In this document: one piece after another, positions 17,647 to 26,700 of the stretch | Layout of the letters: every line of letters starts with the position of its first letter | Position numbering within the stretch: the stretch's first letter is position 1 | DNA from: an uncultured Carboxylicivirga sp. | GTDB lineage: Bacteria; Bacteroidota; Bacteroidia; Bacteroidales; Marinilabiliaceae | Direction: 5' to 3' | Assembly (NCBI GenBank): GCA_947491945.1 | Contig: CANLLN010000002.1 | Location: forward strand, 1-64,000 | DNA: 64,000 nt | Position numbers and translations under genes: made by a program | Notes under the pieces: generated by a model | What the model saw: only the letters and a program-made list of their open reading frames with translations | What the model was told of the DNA's origin: nothing | Databases searched by the model: none

Positions 17647-20082
17647 CTATCGCCCTACAGCACTCAGATTAATGCTTGCGTCTTTCAGCTTATCACCACC
17701 CACAGTCAATTGAATATCGCCGCCTTTTTTATCAGCCTGTACCAGCACTACCAACTGCCCACTAAAGGCTTGCATGCTGGGCTCATGAAACAACTCCAGC
17801 GACGTGGCATCACCGTTACAAGCCGCTCGGAAACTACCCGCACCTTGCACCTCAAAATTCAACTGATGATCGGCATGAGGACACAATCGCCCATCCTTAT
17901 CTACCACCGATACGGTAACAAAGCTGATATCCTTGCCATCGGCTATTAGTTCAGTTCGATCTGCCTCCAGCTTTAGCGTATAGGCTTCGCCGGCAGTATG
18001 CACTTCTTTCTCCATGGCCACCTTGCCGCTGGCATCATAAGCCACCACTTTTATGGAACCAGGCTCATACTTTACATCATTCCACATAAGGCGGTAGCGT
18101 TGCAATTTCGACTCCTTACTCTTAGTTCGCTTACCCTGACTCTTGCCATTAACAAAAAGCTCGGCACTGTCGTAACTCGTGTAAACAAACACCGGCGTTG
18201 TTTCGCCTTCCCGGCCCTTCCATGTCCAGTGTGGTAACACGTGTAGTGTCTCCTCTTCGGTATTCCAGCGGCTACGGTACAAGTAATATCTGTCCTTAGG
18301 CAGTCCTGCCAGGTCGCAGATGCCAAAATAAGAACTGCGCGATGGCCAATAATTATCGTAAGGCGTGGGCTCGCCCAGATAGTCAAAACCCGTCCACACA
18401 AATTCACCAATCACCCAGGGCTTATCATCCTGCATTACAAAGTCGTCTTCGGGTATGTTGGACCAGTTACAATACTCCAGGTCGTAAGATGAGCACTGTA
18501 GATCATCATGCTGAATATCGGGTCCTCCTTCAACGGGAAATTTATAAACTCCCCGTGAGCTAACTGTAGAAGCTGTTTCAGACCCCAGCAGGTAGCCCTG
18601 TGGAAAGCGCTCATAAGCCTCTTCGTAAAGATGCACACGGTAATTGAGTCCGGGCATATCCACCACGGCACCAAAGCCACTATTCATAACCGCTTTCACC
18701 TGATCCATCCCTACCGTTACCGGTCTTGTGGGGTCTTCGCGATGAAACACATCCTGTAAGAACTTGAGTCGCTTAACGCCATCGCTACCCCACTGATCGG
18801 GTACTTCATTACCAGCACTCCACATAACCACACAAGGGTGATTGCGCGTGGCACGCACCAGGTTAACTACGTCCTTCTCGGCCCACTCATCAAAGTATTT
18901 ATTGTAGCCATTGGCTACCTTTGGCTTCTTCCACTCATCAAAACTCTCGGCCAAAAACAGAAAACCCATCTCATCACAAAGCTCGAGCTGCTCGATGGAA
19001 GGCATATTATGTGCCGAGCGTACTGCATTACATCCTAAATCTTTAAGAATGGTCAACTGACGCTTGAGTGCAGCTTTGTTAATGGCCACACCCAGAGGAC
19101 CTAAATCGTGATGCAAACAAACTCCCTTAAACTTAATGGTCTCACCATTAAGTTGGAAACCCTGCTCGGGTGTATAGCTTACATCGCGGATACCAAAACG
19201 AACAGTCTCTGTATCCTTGAGGGTGTTGCCCTGAAAAAGATTAAGCTGAGCGGTATAGAGATAAGGCGAATCGGGACTCCATAAAACAGGATTGGGCACG
19301 GCCACATGCTGCTCTATCTTGTCACCAAACTGCTGATCGGAACTTCCTTTTGCCACTATCTTGCCTTGCTGATCGCGTATGCTAAGCTCAACGCGAACAT
19401 CACTCCCCTGCACACGAGACTGAATATTCACCCGCGCCTGCTCTTCGCTAATGAAAGGCGTAGTAATAAAGTGTCCCCAGTGCTGAAAACTCACTTTATC
19501 ATTCACCACTACTTTTACATTGCGATAAAGTCCGGCGCCAGGATACCAACGGGATGAGAAGGGATGATTCTCAAGCCGCACTGCTATCTGGTTATCCGCA
19601 TTATCCGAAACAAGATCTGTAATGTCGAAGTAAAAATAGCTATAGCCATATGGACGCTCGCCTACCTTTTGTCCATTAACATATACCTGAGCATTGCTCA
19701 TGGCCCCGTCGAAGCATAATAAAACCTGCTTATTATCGCGTAAGTCTGATAAATCAATTTTTGTGCGATACCATGCTGCACCAATAAAAGGCAGGGCTCC
19801 TGTTCGCCCCGTTTTTTCAGTGGCCTTTTGCTCATTATTTTGAACGATGCGCACCATCTGCTTATCAATCTCTTTGTCAAAGGGACCATATATAGCCCAG
19901 TCATGAGGCACAGTAACGGTCTCCCAGGCACTATCATCGTAGTTGCTTTGTGCTGCACCCGCTTCTTCTCCCTTTTTAAACTGCCAATGCTCCAGATTGT
20001 GTACGTTGCGATGCGCGCGCTCAGAATGACCACACGATGCCATGATGATGACCATCAGTAAACTAAATAAAGTACTTTTCAT
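17647..20082 (-). CDS. GH2 beta-galactosidase-like lipoprotein
   Basis: The start is set at MKSTLFSLLMVIIMASC, which gives a lipoprotein signal with Cys17; an upstream start at 20175 would add 31 residues ahead of it. The 811-residue protein has the GH2 order: sugar-binding jelly roll (about 25-195), Ig-like domain (200-300), TIM barrel (305-600) with acid/base Glu426 in WSAGNEVPDQ and nucleophile Glu502 in LLGSETAS. C-terminal DUF4982-type and Ig-like domains follow (about 620-800). Homologues in Bacteroidota release galactose from host glycans, which suits removal of galactose after the sialidase of the neighbouring nan operon. Another GH2 specificity (beta-glucuronidase or beta-mannosidase) is less likely. 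It has its own promoter and terminator. Confidence 0.9.
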   Translation of the reverse strand: MKSTLFSLLMVIIMASCGHSERAHRNVHNLEHWQFKKGEEAGAAQSNYDDSAWETVTVPHDWAIYGPFDKEIDKQMVRIVQNNEQKATEKTGRTGALPFIGAAWYRTKIDLSDLRDNKQVLLCFDGAMSNAQVYVNGQKVGERPYGYSYFYFDITDLVSDNADNQIAVRLENHPFSSRWYPGAGLYRNVKVVVNDKVSFQHWGHFITTPFISEEQARVNIQSRVQGSDVRVELSIRDQQGKIVAKGSSDQQFGDKIEQHVAVPNPVLWSPDSPYLYTAQLNLFQGNTLKDTETVRFGIRDVSYTPEQGFQLNGETIKFKGVCLHHDLGPLGVAINKAALKRQLTILKDLGCNAVRSAHNMPSIEQLELCDEMGFLFLAESFDEWKKPKVANGYNKYFDEWAEKDVVNLVRATRNHPCVVMWSAGNEVPDQWGSDGVKRLKFLQDVFHREDPTRPVTVGMDQVKAVMNSGFGAVVDMPGLNYRVHLYEEAYERFPQGYLLGSETASTVSSRGVYKFPVEGGPDIQHDDLQCSSYDLEYCNWSNIPEDDFVMQDDKPWVIGEFVWTGFDYLGEPTPYDNYWPSRSSYFGICDLAGLPKDRYYLYRSRWNTEEETLHVLPHWTWKGREGETTPVFVYTSYDSAELFVNGKSQGKRTKSKESKLQRYRLMWNDVKYEPGSIKVVAYDASGKVAMEKEVHTAGEAYTLKLEADRTELIADGKDISFVTVSVVDKDGRLCPHADHQLNFEVQGAGSFRAACNGDATSLELFHEPSMQAFSGQLVVLVQADKKGGDIQLTVGGDKLKDASINLSAVGR

Positions 20083-20189
20083 TATTATATTATATGTGAA
20101 TATTTTCAGATAAATGAATTGAGGAATGATTAGGCTTGAGAGAACAAAAAAAAACATTACCCGGCAATAAACCAAAAGCCCGAAGCGTT

Positions 20190-20197
20190 CAAAGTTA
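20190..20197 (-). promoter_or_regulatory. Candidate -7 promoter box for the GH2 gene
   Basis: The minus strand reads TAACTTTG, a consensus match, 108 bases upstream of the chosen start. This leaves a leader of about 100 bases. No clear -33 box at standard spacing. Confidence 0.4.
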
Positions 20198-20315
20198 CTT
20201 TTTCTTCGTCAAAATATGATGAAGTACAACAACTATGAATAATTCGGGCAATGATGGTACAACGCTATCGCATAATTGAACGATAGCCTATGCGATCTGT
20301 CATTTCATGTAAATA

Positions 20316-20726
20316 CTACAAATGGTAATCGCCAGCCTGCTCAGGTTGATAGAGAATGTCTTCGATAAGCAAAGAGATGGTGCCCTTAGGTACCTCCCAT
20401 TCGATGGTATCACCTTTTTGGTATCCCAATAAGGCAGTGGCGATGGGTGCAAAAATAGAAAGTTTGTTCTTCTTGATATCAGCCTGCTCGGGGTAAACAA
20501 TTTGAATATCAACACCACGATTAGTATCGAGGTATCGCACCCTTACAACAGAGTTCATCGTAACTACCTGAGGGGGTACCTGCTCTGGAGCATAGCTCTT
20601 CCCTTTTTCAATCTCACTCAACAAATTAAAGATTTCTTTGGTCTGATACATCTTGCGATTATGGCCATCGGCCACAAGGCGACGGATTCGCGCTGAATCG
20701 TTCTGATTAATTATAAGATGCTTCAT
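20316..20726 (-). CDS. GreA/GreB-family (Rnk-type) transcription factor
   Basis: The 136-residue cytoplasmic protein has a short N-terminal helical region (residues 1-45) and a GreA/GreB C-terminal domain with the hallmarks VRVRYLDTN, IVYPEQADIKKNKLSIFAPIA and ALLGYQKGDTIEWEVP. The short N-terminus resembles Rnk (regulator of nucleoside diphosphate kinase) more than full GreA, whose coiled coil is longer, so transcript-cleavage activity is doubtful. It would bind RNA polymerase near the secondary channel. It is preceded by a candidate leader peptide and an intrinsic terminator ending 17 bases before the ATG, which suggests attenuation. Confidence 0.88.
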   Translation of the reverse strand: MKHLIINQNDSARIRRLVADGHNRKMYQTKEIFNLLSEIEKGKSYAPEQVPPQVVTMNSVVRVRYLDTNRGVDIQIVYPEQADIKKNKLSIFAPIATALLGYQKGDTIEWEVPKGTISLLIEDILYQPEQAGDYHL

Positions 20727-20743
20727 AGTTAGTTATTGTTTAT

Positions 20744-20770
20744 AAAAAAAGGCCGGTATAAACCGGCCTT
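20744..20770 (-). terminator. Intrinsic terminator/attenuator directly upstream of the Rnk-type gene
   Basis: Perfect 9-base arms AAGGCCGGT and ACCGGCCTT with a 4-base loop are followed on the minus strand by a run of T residues. The hairpin ends only 17 bases before the Rnk-type ATG, too close for a new promoter, so transcripts reaching that gene must read through it. Confidence 0.8.
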
Positions 20771-20795
20771 CTATTGTAGTTTGTATATTATTTTT

Positions 20796-20879
20796 TTAGA
20801 AATAGAAATAGCCGCCCTCATGCATCATGCATCGGGTACTCCGTAGAAACTTTAATATTTTATCCATTACTGTTCTCAT
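20796..20879 (-). CDS. Candidate 27-residue leader peptide
   Basis: This short reading frame starts MRTVMDKILKFLRS and ends in an aromatic HEGGYFYF before TAA. It begins about 20 bases after a consensus -7 box and its stop lies 26 bases before the attenuator hairpin. The order promoter, short peptide, terminator, regulated gene is the classic attenuator arrangement. No Shine-Dalgarno site is seen, which is normal in this phylum. A slightly longer frame from an upstream ATG (to 20900) is possible but would start inside the promoter box. Coding status is inferred from context and composition, not from homology. Confidence 0.45.
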   Translation of the reverse strand: MRTVMDKILKFLRSTRCMMHEGGYFYF

Positions 20880-20899
20880 GACTATTATAACTATGCTGA

Positions 20900-20907
20900 C
20901 AAACATA
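20900..20907 (-). promoter_or_regulatory. Candidate -7 promoter box for the leader peptide/Rnk-type transcript
   Basis: The minus strand reads TATGTTTG, a full TAnnTTTG match. Transcription would begin near 20893, run through the small frame and meet the hairpin at 20744-20770. Confidence 0.45.
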
Positions 20908-20953
20908 CAAATTAAAATGTTTCCTTGTATTCGATTCGTCAAAATTAACACAT

Positions 20954-20989
20954 TTATCCACAACTAACTTAGCAACAAGGTTATCCACC
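20954..20989 (+). promoter_or_regulatory. Two DnaA-box-like nonamers
   Basis: TTATCCACA (20954-20962) is the exact DnaA box consensus and TTATCCACC (20981-20989) differs at one base. They lie in the 444-base spacer upstream of the Rnk-type leader, whose remaining sequence (20990-21099) holds only an imperfect dyad AAATGCGC/GCGCATTT. DnaA binding is possible but no other origin feature is present. Confidence 0.25.
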
Positions 20990-21099
20990 AAACACAGAAC
21001 TCAGCCAACGGAAGCAATGCCCTTGGTATTCGGTTAAGTATAGAGCGGAAATGCGCTTATATAAAGCGAAGTTGGCACCTTGCAAGGCGCATTTTCTTT

Positions 21100-21146
21100 A
21101 AAAAAAAAAAATGGGGATAGCCCGAATATAATCGAACTATCCCCCA
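21100..21146 (-). terminator. Strong terminator of the SusCD/thioredoxin operon
   Basis: Arms TGGGGATAG and CTATCCCC(C)A enclose a 16-base loop and are followed on the minus strand by twelve T residues. It starts 24 bases after the TlpA-like gene stop and closes the sigma/FecR/SusC/SusD/TlpA unit. Confidence 0.88.
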
Positions 21147-21170
21147 ATAACACGTTATAGTGTTCTCCTG

Positions 21171-22391
21171 TTAATGCACTTCCTCTTCCAGGAAAGCATC
21201 CAAATAGGCTCCCCGCATATTTGTTTTGTAAATACGATTTTCCTTATCCAGTACAATACAAGTAGGCACGCCCAAAACGTTATAAACCGCCTTTACCTCG
21301 CCATTCATGCCCTTGGGGTCGCGCAACTGCTTCCATACCATACCCTCTTCTTCCATGGCTTTCTGCCAGTCTTTATCTTTACTATCAACTGATATACTGA
21401 TGATATTAAATCCTTTGTCTTTGCATTCCTCATGTACACGCTTTAAATGCGGTATTTCCCCCCTACACGGGCCGCACCAGCTCGCCCAGAATTCCAGCAT
21501 ATTAAATTTACCAGGTTCAATTAATGAGGATAATTTCACGAGCTCGCCCTCACGATTCAGCAACTCAATATCTTTAAACTCCTCACCCAAGGCTACTCTT
21601 TTAGCAGCTTCGGCCTGTTCCTTCAAACGGGTGAATAATGGGGTTCCCTGCCAGTCCTTCTCCATCCAGCTGACCATCTCATCAATTTCTTCAACAGTAA
21701 AATCAACATACATACCGGTAAAGAAATAAGATACATAATCGAGCGCTACAATGGATTGAGTATTCTCGCGGATAAACTTAAGCTTCACATCACGCAATTG
21801 CTTATTCAGTGCATTTTCCTGGCGCGCAATTTCAATACCCACAGCGGTATTTTCAATACCCTTATCAAAATAAGGGCTTAAGTACTCAGCCATGTAGCGC
21901 TGGTTTAGCTTCCTTAACTTTTCATTAAAGGGCTTCGCAATCGCACTATACTCTTCTTTCAAAGCCTGTGCCTGTGAGCCTTTAATGATCGCAGGCTCGG
22001 TTTTGCGCTTCGGATTGTAATAAAATCCGGCCATGGTATTGATATTTGCCTCAAAGCTAATATCTGAATTCTCCAGATAGAAGCTTGCTTTGTTCTTATA
22101 CTTTGGATTGGAGGCCTCTCCTTCGGGTGTGCGATCGACAATTAGGGTGTATAAACCCGGATAATCTACTTCACCACTTAAAGTAAACTGTCCGTTGCTA
22201 ACCACAGCACTGTCCACAATGGATTGTGATACATAGTCATTTTTCTGAAGATAGATACGGGCATTTTCCACATCGCCGTGTAACGTGCCATTTACCTTGT
22301 AACCCTTATTTAACTGACAAGCGGGCAAAACTGCGACAAGCACAGCCAAACTAAGGGCCATGCTCATCTTATTGAAAAATCGTTTATTCAT
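21171..22391 (-). CDS. TlpA/AhpC-TSA thioredoxin-fold lipoprotein with DUF4369 domain
   Basis: The 406-residue lipoprotein (lipid Cys in VLPACQLN) has an N-terminal DUF4369 beta domain (KGYKVNGTLHGDVENARIYL), a helical linker and a C-terminal thioredoxin fold from about residue 275. The redox motif WCGPC has Cys306 and Cys309, and the cis-proline region is GVPTCIV. It likely acts as a periplasmic or surface thiol-disulfide protein. Such proteins are frequent last genes of SusC/SusD operons and may keep the outer-membrane complex or its protein substrate in the right thiol state. It overlaps the end of susD by 8 bases, so translation is probably coupled. Confidence 0.92.
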   Translation of the reverse strand: MNKRFFNKMSMALSLAVLVAVLPACQLNKGYKVNGTLHGDVENARIYLQKNDYVSQSIVDSAVVSNGQFTLSGEVDYPGLYTLIVDRTPEGEASNPKYKNKASFYLENSDISFEANINTMAGFYYNPKRKTEPAIIKGSQAQALKEEYSAIAKPFNEKLRKLNQRYMAEYLSPYFDKGIENTAVGIEIARQENALNKQLRDVKLKFIRENTQSIVALDYVSYFFTGMYVDFTVEEIDEMVSWMEKDWQGTPLFTRLKEQAEAAKRVALGEEFKDIELLNREGELVKLSSLIEPGKFNMLEFWASWCGPCRGEIPHLKRVHEECKDKGFNIISISVDSKDKDWQKAMEEEGMVWKQLRDPKGMNGEVKAVYNVLGVPTCIVLDKENRIYKTNMRGAYLDAFLEEEVH

Positions 22392-23757
22392 ATCCTTTAT
22401 TTTGCTTTAAGAGATTATTACCTGCCATGGCCGAACGCGGAATGGGTAAGGTCAATAGCTTATCGGAAGCCACATAATCGGGTGCGATCACATAATCATC
22501 AATTACATGATAACGTACCAGATCATACCACTCCTCATTATTTTCAGTATTCAATTCCATCCACTTGTGTTTCAGGATCTGCTCAAGCACCAGAGCATTA
22601 GGAATGGCTTCAATTTCTTCCTGGGCGTAACCGGCACGCTCACAAATGGCAGCCAATGCCAAACGCGCCTCGTCAAAATGTGATTGACGGGCTTCTGCCT
22701 CAGCCAATATATAATACATTTCGGCCAATCGAATAAAGAAATGGGTATTGGCCATTTCTCCTGAGGCATAATCATTCTGCACATATTTACTGGCAGCATT
22801 GATGTAGGCATCGGTATAGCGAGCATCGTACACCATATCCCCTTCTACCATTTCATCAGCAATGCGTTTACTGGTATCACCTACTTTCAAATTTGTTATG
22901 TTCATGCTGGTAGGCTCATTGGGATAGCTGGCATATAACGAAAACAGCACTTCCGATGACTTGGCAGCATTACGAAATACATCAAAATAAACTTCCTCGA
23001 GCATATAACCAGCCCCGGGAGCCTCTGCAATAACTTCGCCGGCCAATTGAGCTGCCTGAGGATAGGCACCCTGGTATAACTTAACTCTTGCCAGTAAAGC
23101 CTTGCCGGTTGTTTGGCTTACATAGTAGTGTCCTTTGGGAAACACCGGAGCATCGCTTATTACTGCATTCAGGTCATTTACAATCAACTCATATACAGCT
23201 CCTACACTTTCGCGCTGCTTGGGTGTATTGCTACGCACAGGCTCAGTGTACGTAACAACACCATATTCGGAGGTAGCATCCCAAAATTCACCAAACTGGC
23301 GTAATAGATGAAAGTGCGCCATGGCACGGTGGAACTTAAGCTCCGCAATCATCTCAGTCTGTCGTGCAGCCTCAAGGCCTTCCACAAACTCACCCTCCAG
23401 CTGGGCAAGCACCGAATTGGCAATATTGATCACACGGTAGAGGGCGGTATAATTTTTCTCCACCCCAATGTTCTCTACTTTTATATCATTCTCAGCAAAA
23501 CCCTGATAGCCACCGATGTATCTAAAGTTTTCAGCATGACTACGCATAGACATTAAACTGGTAAACCAGCCAATATCGATAGAGCGCCATGAGGAATACA
23601 CCCCATTTACAGCGGCTTCGGCTGAATTCTTATCGGACACCAAGGTCTCATCCGTCAATACATTCTCGGGCTGAATATCATCTATATTACCCATTAACTC
23701 ACAGGAAGTGATTGAAACGAGCAATATTCCAAATAGTATATATTTAATTTTCTTCAT
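22384..23757 (-). CDS. SusD/RagB family lipoprotein
   Basis: The 457-residue protein has a lipoprotein signal with Cys in VSITSCELMGN, SusD helical repeats (ELKFHRAMAHFHLLRQFGEFWD) and the C-terminal region HKWMELNTENNEEWYDLVRYHV where RagB/SusD proteins carry a conserved aromatic-rich helix. It pairs with the SusC-like protein encoded 12 bases upstream. The linked thioredoxin gene and absence of glycosidases in this operon leave open whether the cargo is a glycan or a peptide, as for RagAB. Confidence 0.94.
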   Translation of the reverse strand: MKKIKYILFGILLVSITSCELMGNIDDIQPENVLTDETLVSDKNSAEAAVNGVYSSWRSIDIGWFTSLMSMRSHAENFRYIGGYQGFAENDIKVENIGVEKNYTALYRVINIANSVLAQLEGEFVEGLEAARQTEMIAELKFHRAMAHFHLLRQFGEFWDATSEYGVVTYTEPVRSNTPKQRESVGAVYELIVNDLNAVISDAPVFPKGHYYVSQTTGKALLARVKLYQGAYPQAAQLAGEVIAEAPGAGYMLEEVYFDVFRNAAKSSEVLFSLYASYPNEPTSMNITNLKVGDTSKRIADEMVEGDMVYDARYTDAYINAASKYVQNDYASGEMANTHFFIRLAEMYYILAEAEARQSHFDEARLALAAICERAGYAQEEIEAIPNALVLEQILKHKWMELNTENNEEWYDLVRYHVIDDYVIAPDYVASDKLLTLPIPRSAMAGNNLLKQNKGYE

Positions 23758-23769
23758 CTGATTTCGTGT

Positions 23770-26700
23770 TTAAAGTTGCACCTTAATACCAATTGAGAAG
23801 GTTTTGCTCAGTGGATAGGGATCGTCATTAACAGACATACCGGTTACACCACCTCCAATGAGTTCCGGATCCAGACCCGGCCAATCAGTAATGGTGAACA
23901 GGTTGGTTGCCGTCGCAAATACCGAGGCACTTTTCACCTTCATATTCTTCAGCATGTTATTAGGTAGCTGATACGATAGCGTAATATTTTTCATGCGCAG
24001 ATAAGAGGCATCAAAAACATACTTATCAGAATAAGAGTAATTATAATAACCCATAGATGAATTAATCAACTGTGCATACTCAGCATCGGTATTCTCGGGC
24101 GTCCAGGTATTGCGGAACATCTCGCGGTTGATACCCAGTCCCAGGTTACCTCCGGCATCGGTCATCAGGTTCGACCATATGGCCTCCACTCCTTTGGAGA
24201 ACTGCATAATAAATGACAAAGACAGATTTTTATGGCTCAGCGTATTGCTCCAGCCTCCGAAGAAATCAGGCTCCGGATTGGTTATCACCACCTCATCTTC
24301 ATTGTTGATACGGCCATCACCATTAATGTCCTCCATCAAGTAGTCACCCACTGCCGTGCTTGATTCCTGGTAGTAGTTATAACCTTTTTCCCAGGCTGCC
24401 ATATTCAGGTCATCAATTACCGACTGATCCTGTATAATCTCTTTTACCTTAAAGCCCTTTCGGGTTCCTGCCGGATGCCCTTCGATAAAAGAATCCTGCA
24501 TGTAGGGGCTGATGGTCGCACTGTTCAGCTTCTCAATATTATTACGGTTGAAGGCAATATTGAAGTTACTGTTCCACACAAAATTACTGTTTCGAATGAT
24601 ATCGCCACCCAACGAAAATTCCATTCCCTTGTTGCTTACATCGATAATGTTGGCGTAGTAATTCTTCATTCCCGACTCTAAAATATGAGGTGCCGGTGCC
24701 AAAGCGCCATCTGTGTAGCGGTAATACACATCGTAGTTACCATACAAACGATTATTAAAGAATGAGAAATCAAAACCCGCATTGTACTCGGTCGTCATCT
24801 CCCACTTAATCCCTTCGTTGGGCAACAAGTCTTTAATATCAACGCTCAACTCACCTCCATAGTAATCGGAGCTGTTACGAATAAAGTACTGCTTATAAGA
24901 GAAGTCGGCGACGTTAGTTGACCCGGTCTGTCCGGCACTCAAACGTACTTTCAAATCATCAATGGCGTCCACATCGCTGAGGAAAGACTCATTATTCATG
25001 CGCCAACCCAATGAAACGGCAGGAAAGTAACCCCAACGATTCTCCGGTCCGAATTTAGATGATTCATCGGCACGCATAGCAGCTTCCAACAGGTAACGAT
25101 GATCGTAGCTATAGGTGATACGGCCGTAGATAGAATTAAGACCGGTATTTACCTCGTCATCGCCAAACATCGTGATGGAACGAGCAGAACCGGGATTGTG
25201 CATATAGTCATCGCTGGGAAAACCCTCATAAGAGATATAATCACTCTTACTGAATATGCGATCAGCACTATAACCGAGCATAGCCGTAAACTTATGATCC
25301 TTAATATCCTTCTTGTAATCCAATCGGAAGTTCAAGGCTGTACTGGTCATGTTACTGCTGCTATTATCCAGGCTCGATAAGGTAGGTATACCATACATGA
25401 TGTCTTTACTTACCAGCGGTGAGAAAAACTGGTTTCTAAAAACATAGTTAGCCACATTAATATCAGTATGGAAGTCCAGATCGTTGGTTAAATTAATATC
25501 CAGATAAGCATTTCCCATAAACTGATTATTGATAAACTCCGACTCTTTTTGTCGCAGTGCCACGGGGTTAGCCATATCATTGGGCAATCCGTAGTAAAGC
25601 ATAGAACCATCGATACGCTGAAAGTCGCCCGTTGCGTTATACACCGGCACATCCGGACGCATAAGCCAAGGCTTATAGAGACTTGCCATATAATCCTGCT
25701 CATCGGCACTGTTACGCTCCGATACTGAGTAATTCATCATGGCACCCATCTTCACTTTATCGCTAATATCGGTATCCACAGAAAGTCGGGCTCCATATCG
25801 ATCCAACTGATCGTTGATAAACAATCCTTCCTGATTTATACCATTAAAAGAGAAAGAATAGTTGGTACGATCGGTACCACCGCGTAAAGCGAAATTATAC
25901 TGATGAGAAGCGGCGTTTTTATTTTTCACTTCTTCCACCCAATTGGTGTTTTCGCTACCAAAGGCTTCCTCTTTCAAACCATTGTAGGTATATTGCCAGG
26001 TGTTCCAGTCCAGTTCAACCTGGCCCAATGTACCCAGGGTATATTCATCGGCAAAGCTTCGCCAATCGTTCATGGCCGTTACCGTGCTGCTCAATATCAT
26101 ATCCTGCAATTCACGGAACTCCTCGTTATTTAAGGGCTCATACTCTTTTACCGGGTTACCAATAGAAAAAGTATAGCCGGCATCAATATTAACGTTATCA
26201 CCCTTATGACCATTTTTAGTATTGATGATAATCACACCATTGGCACCGCGCGATCCGTAAATGGCAGTAGCAGCCGCATCTTTCAGCACATCGATCGACT
26301 CAATATCGTTGGGTGCTAAGGCCAGCAGTGGGTTCATGGCATTGGATTGCACAAACATAGGAATACCGTCGATTACAAACAGCGGTATGTTATTGGCCTG
26401 TCCTGATGTCATATTGGGATAAGGAGTGGTAATACCACGAATGTTAATGTTAGGTGTAGCCCCGGGCTCACCACTATTTTGGGTCATCATCACCCCTTTC
26501 ATGGTACCTCCCAGCATATTATCCACTGTACTGCTGGTGGTTGCCAAGCGTTCCATTTCCTCCTTATCCATGGATGCGATGGAACTGGTAAGGCTTTTCT
26601 TATCCTTACGACCAAAACCGATTACCACAACCTCATTTAAGTCAGTAGCCTCTTCATGTAGCGTCACATTAATCTCGCCACGTCCCTCAACAGCCTGCTC

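Noticed and set aside
20941-21060. Replication origin around the DnaA-like boxes
   Set aside because: Only two boxes are present, with no dnaA, dnaN or AT-rich unwinding arrangement nearby.
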